64,000 nt of DNA from contig CAJXBG010000005.1 of NCBI GenBank assembly GCA_913050215.1, forward strand, positions 1-64,000. Reading direction: 5' to 3'. The position numbers and the translations under genes are program-made. Below are positions 60,753-64,000 of the stretch, piece by piece. A model generated the notes under the pieces. It did no database searches and was not told the DNA's origin. It worked only from the letters and a program-made list of their open reading frames with translations. Numbering within the stretch: the stretch's first letter is position 1; every line of letters starts with the position of its first letter. This DNA comes from an uncultured Gammaproteobacteria bacterium (GTDB taxonomy: Bacteria > Pseudomonadota > Gammaproteobacteria > Pseudomonadales > Azotimanducaceae).

Positions 60753-61229
60753 TTAGGCAACCGCTTTGGCAACCGGCGCCTGGAGAATCCCGAGGCACGC
60801 AGCCGCAGCTTCCTGACCTTTAATCACGAAGTGCTCACGAAAAAATGCTTGCCTTCCTTCGCTCATGAAATCGTGCGGCGTTAACACACCTGAAAATACT
60901 GGCACACCAGTTTCCAACTGCACTTTCATCAAACCGTCAATCACTGCGGTTGCGACAAATTCATGCCGATAGATTCCGCCGTCGACAACCAAACCAGCGG
61001 CGACAATGCCCGCATACTCTTCAGTTTCAGCAAGCTGCTTAACGCGTAATGGAATTTCAAACGCACCGGGCACTTCAAAAACATCGACCTGCCGATCGTC
61101 CGATTTTGCTAAGGTGACAATAAAAGCATCACGGAACTCGTCAACGATATCGCGGTGCCAGCATGCCTGAACAAGTGCGATCTTCTTACGATTGGCGATT
61201 TCTGAGATGTTTGGATTAAATTGGGTCAT
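60753..61229 (-). CDS. ribH: 6,7-Dimethyl-8-ribityllumazine synthase, type II (RibH2)
   Basis: The 158-residue lumazine synthase catalyses the penultimate step of riboflavin synthesis. IALVQACWHRDIVDEF, FEVPGAFEIPLRVKQLA and GIYRHEFVA with the catalytic His follow the type II (decameric, Brucella RibH2-like) pattern rather than the usual icosahedral type I, which has FEVPGAFEIP but a different nucleotide loop. AAAGGA lies 8 bases before the ATG. It is isolated from other rib genes and preceded by an FMN riboswitch. In Brucella, RibH2 is likewise a second, riboswitch-controlled enzyme. Confidence 0.92.
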   Translation of the reverse strand: MTQFNPNISEIANRKKIALVQACWHRDIVDEFRDAFIVTLAKSDDRQVDVFEVPGAFEIPLRVKQLAETEEYAGIVAAGLVVDGGIYRHEFVATAVIDGLMKVQLETGVPVFSGVLTPHDFMSEGRQAFFREHFVIKGQEAAAACLGILQAPVAKAVA

Positions 61230-61262
61230 CTGTTGTTTCCTTTAATAAAATTAAAACAACAG
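61230..61262 (-). promoter_or_regulatory. Hairpin that can enclose the ribH ribosome site
   Basis: On the transcript, CTGTTGTTT and AAACAACAG form a perfect 9-bp stem whose loop holds the TTAAAGG ribosome-binding segment; the stem ends immediately before the ATG. It lies downstream of the FMN aptamer and is a candidate expression platform acting on translation. How FMN would shift it is inference. Confidence 0.55.
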
Positions 61263-61312
61263 GGCAAACAAGGAGGAAAGCCAGCTCACAACTCTTGAGC
61301 AAAACAATCATT

Positions 61313-61475
61313 ACCACCTTATCCTCATAACCAGACTTTAACTGTCGGCTCTGGAATCTCACCAGATCTGCTTGTCCTTCTACCTTGGTAGAAGCGCCCG
61401 CGGGCTACACAACGATTACTACTCATTGCGATTACCGCCGGTGGGGACTTTCACCCCGCCCTGAGAATGGTCACA
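61313..61475 (-). ncRNA. FMN riboswitch (RFN element)
   Basis: Read leftward, the conserved RFN pieces occur in order: TCTCAGGGCGGGGTGAAAGT, CCCCACCGGCGGTAAT, AGCCCGCGGGCG, a variable hairpin built on CTTCTACC/GGTAGAAG, GCAGATCTGGTGAGATTCC, AGAGCCGACAGT and AGTCTGGTTATGAGGATAA. These match the FMN aptamer core that senses flavin mononucleotide. The downstream gene, ribH, is in the expected class. Exact ends are approximate. Confidence 0.95.
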
Positions 61476-61851
61476 AACCACGTAACCTAAACGAAGTATA
61501 ACCTTCGCAAACCATTTTGTATGGCTCAATTCACACCATTTCGGGATTTATGAACCGGGCATTAGTAGGATTGATAGCCAGCAGAGGAATGTCTTTGATG
61601 ACTCAAAGTTGCATGCGCAGGCTAATTTACCCAAAACGCTTAACCAGGATACTTTTCCCGATCGGCGTAAATGTGGTTTAAATTTTCTATTCTCCGGCAA
61701 GTGGCAGCATTCAACCGTTCAGCGGGGATACCTAGAACGACATTGCTTATGCTCGTGAGCACATTTGCATTACAGGAGAATATTCGAAAGTCGTATCAGG
61801 CAGCGATCGAAAATGAGTATCGTTTTTTTAGCTGTGGTGACGCGATGTTAA
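61476..61851. other. Intergenic region with direct-repeat copy A
   Basis: About 376 bases lie between the riboswitch and the tetR gene end. The region holds repeat copy A (61611-61694). No terminator was found for the tetR transcript. An open stretch of about 64 codons on the plus strand from 61671 has no ribosome site and is not considered a gene. Confidence 0.45.
61611..61694 (+). repeat. Imperfect ~84-bp direct repeat, copy A
   Basis: Copy A pairs with copy B at 63707-63791. Shared blocks in order are AGGCTAATTTA, CCAAAA, CTTAACCA, GATACTTT, CGCGTAAATGT/GGCGTAAATGT and GTTTAAATTTTCTATTCTC. The two copies are in the same orientation and bracket the tetR-Rieske gene pair. No terminal inverted repeats or transposase were seen. 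Confidence 0.75.
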
Positions 61852-62436
61852 TTACCCGTCGATGAGCCTAGCAGACGCCTGGTTGCATACTTTCAGGATA
61901 TGGTCAGACTTTAGTTTGTCGTCGACATTCCTCGAAAGGTTCAAGCCACCTATCCATAACGCCAGTAGCGCCACCGATTGGTCATACTTTTCAGGATTGT
62001 CAGCACGATCACCGATTTCTGCGATGTCAAGAATGGTAGATAGCACACCGTCACTGTAGGATTGGCGAAATCCTTTCGCGGAAGATGACGAGACTTCTGA
62101 GGCCAGTGCGGCAATTGGGCATCCGTCCTGCTTGTGGTCTCTATGGGTTGGGTTCAAATACGCTGCCGCCATCCGCCTGACACGCTGTTGCCAACTGCGG
62201 TCCTCGTGTTTAACCCATCTGGGCTGGGATTGTGCGAGTGAGTGCTTAAAGGCTTCAATCGTTAGTTCATCCTTGTTTTTAAAGTGCGCGTTGAATGTAC
62301 CGTGAGTGAGGCCAGCATCATTCATCACGGTTGCAATACTGGCACCATCAAGACCTTCTCGTCTCAGCCTCTTGCTAGCGGCTTGCAGAATTCGGTGTCG
62401 CGAATCCTTTTTTTTGATTGCTCTACTCGTTTGCAT
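61852..62436 (-). CDS. TetR-family transcriptional regulator
   Basis: This is a 194-residue regulator. The N-terminal helix-turn-helix is evident: [22 protein letters not shown], then [21 protein letters not shown] with recognition helix near 40-55. The ligand-binding half includes [13 protein letters not shown], as in regulators of the YxaF/LmrA-like subgroup, and a C-terminal [14 protein letters not shown]. The ATG overlaps the Rieske gene stop by 1 base, so the two are coupled. Two matching palindromes upstream of the Rieske gene are its likely operators, giving autoregulation. Confidence 0.9.
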   Translation of the reverse strand: MQTSRAIKKKDSRHRILQAASKRLRREGLDGASIATVMNDAGLTHGTFNAHFKNKDELTIEAFKHSLAQSQPRWVKHEDRSWQQRVRRMAAAYLNPTHRDHKQDGCPIAALASEVSSSSAKGFRQSYSDGVLSTILDIAEIGDRADNPEKYDQSVALLALWIGGLNLSRNVDDKLKSDHILKVCNQASARLIDG

Positions 62437-63626
62437 CAGTTGCTGATCCTTTCAAGGGGAGGCAATCCAAGGGCATCGCGGTAGGTGTTATGGTAATGGT
62501 GTAAAGCAGGTTCGTTGCGTCCAAATGTGAAGTACTCAATGGCGCCTGAATGCGCGCCCTTGTGCCCAAGCGCTGCAGCAGCATAGTCTTCTTTATCAAT
62601 GACATCGGCGAAACCCTGCATGCGATTCTCGATCTGTTCGAACATCTCCTGGTTCTCAGCATTCTTCTCCATATCTTTTATCATCGGGTGCAGGTAAAAA
62701 TTGATTTGGGAAAGACTGTTATTCGGGTCTGTTTTGTTTGGGTAGACCCGAACAAGCGTAGGACCGGCACCCGATAGAATTAGCTGGATATTCGGGAAGA
62801 GATAGTAAACGGGTAGCGCTGCTTGCAGCACGTTCCATTCCGACTCTGGCTGATCTCGGAGTGTATCGATATTGCGCATACAAAGCGCCATTCGATGATT
62901 TCGCTGGTAAGTGTCGTACATCTGGCAATTTCCATAAAAGCTCTCTGCCAGAGAGTTTTTGTGCAGCGTGTTGAAGTGGTAGGTTTCACCAAAGGTGTCA
63001 ATCGCCAGCTTCCAGTTCATAGCATGGGTGTATGTGGTATCTCCCTGAGCAATAAACTGCTCGAGATTCCAATTCGCGAGTTCCGGGGCAAGCTCTCCAA
63101 GCAGGTCATCAACATCCAGGGTGCCGTCCGGACTCGGGTGCACAAACAGCATGCCGTACTTCTCCTCGGCAGGCAGTGCAGTTAACCCATGGCAACTCTT
63201 ATCAACCGGCCCGAACTGTTCTTCTCTGGGGACTGACACAAGATCGCCCTCATGGCTGAATGACCATGCGTGGAAGGGACAACTGAAAACCTTCTTTTTG
63301 CCACGTGGCGCGGATTCGACAATGGTGCCTCGATGAGTGCAGACGTTAAGAAAAGCATGAAATTTACCTGCTTGATCGCGCGTGCAGAGAATGGGTTTAC
63401 CTAGGTCATTGTTGGTTAGGAATGAGCCGGGTTCGGGCAGATCGCCTGAAAGACCCAATAGCTGGCCATGTCCAAGAAAGAATTCCTGCCATTCATCGGC
63501 AGCTATGGTTTCGTCTGTGTAGCTGGATACAGGATTTCGAACCTGGCCGCCAGCGTCAACATTTGTGCCGTTGTCCAGATGGTTGATCAACCCTTTGATT
63601 ACTCTAATTTGTTCTTCTTTAAACAT
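62436..63626 (-). CDS. Rieske non-haem iron oxygenase, alpha subunit
   Basis: The 396-residue ring-hydroxylating-type oxygenase has Rieske cluster ligands Cys96-x-His98 (NVCTHRG) and Cys116-x2-His119 (SCPFHAWSF). The mononuclear iron site is seen in IDTFGETYHFNTLHK (about 210-225). The fold is the alpha subunit of aromatic dioxygenases and demethylases. No beta subunit, ferredoxin or reductase gene is in the window, so it may be a homomeric oxygenase fed by a reductase elsewhere. It is first in an operon with the tetR gene, and a hydroquinone-reductase-type gene lies just upstream on the same strand. Confidence 0.9.
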   Translation of the reverse strand: MFKEEQIRVIKGLINHLDNGTNVDAGGQVRNPVSSYTDETIAADEWQEFFLGHGQLLGLSGDLPEPGSFLTNNDLGKPILCTRDQAGKFHAFLNVCTHRGTIVESAPRGKKKVFSCPFHAWSFSHEGDLVSVPREEQFGPVDKSCHGLTALPAEEKYGMLFVHPSPDGTLDVDDLLGELAPELANWNLEQFIAQGDTTYTHAMNWKLAIDTFGETYHFNTLHKNSLAESFYGNCQMYDTYQRNHRMALCMRNIDTLRDQPESEWNVLQAALPVYYLFPNIQLILSGAGPTLVRVYPNKTDPNNSLSQINFYLHPMIKDMEKNAENQEMFEQIENRMQGFADVIDKEDYAAAALGHKGAHSGAIEYFTFGRNEPALHHYHNTYRDALGLPPLERISN

Positions 63627-63636
63627 TTCTATCTCG

Positions 63637-63684
63637 CATGATAAGCATCATACGAAATAGCATTTCACATGATAATCGTCATAT
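63637..63684. promoter_or_regulatory. Two tandem TetR-type operator candidates
   Basis: CATGATAAGCATCATA (63637-63652) and CATGATAATCGTCATA (63668-63683) share the form CATGATAAKCRTCATA with ATGA/TCAT half-sites around 6 bp. Their centres are 31 bp apart, close to three helical turns, so two dimers would bind the same face. They lie 11 and 42 bases upstream of the Rieske ATG, in the promoter of the Rieske-tetR operon. Confidence 0.65.
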
Positions 63685-63706
63685 CAAGCTTGATCTGGTG
63701 CAAATC

Positions 63707-63791
63707 GCACGCGTGAGGCTAATTTATCCAAAATTCTTAACCAAGATACTTTCGCAAACCCGCGTAAATGTCGTTTAAATTTTCTATTCTC
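63707..63791 (+). repeat. Imperfect ~84-bp direct repeat, copy B
   Basis: This copy pairs with copy A at 61611-61694, same orientation, with scattered substitutions and a 1-base length difference. It lies between the Rieske promoter and the end of the upstream gene. Confidence 0.75.
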
Positions 63792-63827
63792 AACGCTGCA
63801 CCGCGACTGGCCGACAACTACAAGCCA

Positions 63828-64000
63828 TTAATCTCTGTAGTGAGGTGCTGTGAAGTCGAGTTCAGGTCCTTCGGGGATAATATGCGGCGGTCTACTACCG
63901 AAATAAATGCCCTTGATAGCATCGATATCGACGGTTTCTGCCACGCCGGATTGTTGATACAAATCCCTGGTGTAAGGCCACAGATGACGATAATCACTTA
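63828..64000 (-). CDS. Glutathionyl-hydroquinone reductase-like protein, C-terminal part
   Basis: Only the last 56 residues are in the window; the gene continues past the right edge. The frame ends at a TAA (63828-63830) and reads HLWPYTRDLYQQSGVAETV, DIDAIKGIYFG, PHIIPEGPELDFTAPH. This matches the C-terminus of the ECM4/YqjG/PcpF family (xi-class GST), which reduces glutathionyl-hydroquinones. The position upstream of the Rieske gene on the same strand suits aromatic catabolism. Confidence 0.82.
   Translation of the reverse strand, partial: SDYRHLWPYTRDLYQQSGVAETVDIDAIKGIYFGSRPPHIIPEGPELDFTAPHYRD

Noticed and set aside
61671-61865. 64-residue open frame on the plus strand
   Set aside because: It begins inside repeat copy A, lacks a ribosome site and overlaps the end of the tetR gene on the other strand.

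Overview
The window is a gene-dense stretch of chromosome, probably from a free-living marine gammaproteobacterium. The evidence is the recC-recB-recD order, a PEP-CTERM surface protein behind a sigma-54 promoter, an E. coli-type homoprotocatechuate (hpa) pathway with its MarR regulator HpaR, and many catabolic oxygenases and transporters. No rRNA, tRNA, CRISPR array, intact insertion sequence or prophage was recognised. Base composition looks even, so most of the region reads as resident chromosome with some catabolic gene turnover.

Layout. 0-8 kb: small orphan genes (PEP-CTERM protein with three repeats, lipoprotein, SSB-tailed DUF3127 protein, class II aldolase), a phosphonate monoester hydrolase-type sulfatase and an MFS carrier. 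8.4-18.4 kb: recCBD, apparently followed in the same transcript by an FAD amine/amino-acid oxidase. 18.4-25.6 kb: NhaC antiporter, Ca/Na antiporter, aminoglycoside-kinase-like protein, a LytS/LytR-type two-component pair and an MFS exporter. 25.6-29.3 kb: alpha/beta hydrolase, 2-aminoadipate-type aminotransferase, yeast Lys1-like saccharopine dehydrogenase and a SnoaL-like protein. 29.6-33.2 kb: MBL-fold hydrolase, SDR and an orphan peptide-binding protein. 33.6-37.8 kb: an unusual four-gene operon of CYP153-type P450, alkylsulfatase-like MBL protein, arylamine N-acetyltransferase and animal-like myo-inositol oxygenase. 37.9-44.7 kb: nitroreductase, GH3 enzyme with an EF-hand loop, crotonase, DUF418 membrane protein and an M28 peptidase.

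44.7-61.5 kb is a catabolic island. hpaE-D-F-H plus a DUF6152 protein run leftward and hpaG-hpaR-MFS run rightward from a shared control region. The island also holds a Tat-exported thiamine-diphosphate (ThDP) enzyme paired with a c-type cytochrome, two more DUF6152 proteins transcribed divergently, a GST-ligA-ligB ring-cleavage operon and a decayed MFS gene. It ends with an FMN-riboswitch-controlled type II lumazine synthase followed by an IPNS-like oxygenase. 61.6-64 kb holds a Rieske oxygenase and its TetR regulator, bracketed by an ~84-bp direct repeat, and the end of a glutathionyl-hydroquinone reductase gene.

How the parts fit (inference). HpaD, E, F, G and H carry homoprotocatechuate towards 2,4-dihydroxyhept-2-ene-dioate. 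The aldolase HpaI and the hydroxylase HpaBC are not here. The strongest candidate for an undescribed system is the envelope module at 52.3-57.2 kb: a folded ThDP enzyme exported through Tat, a cytochrome c that could take its electrons, and secreted DUF6152 proteins whose predicted mature N-termini all begin His-His. The second is the P450-MBL-NAT-MIOX operon.
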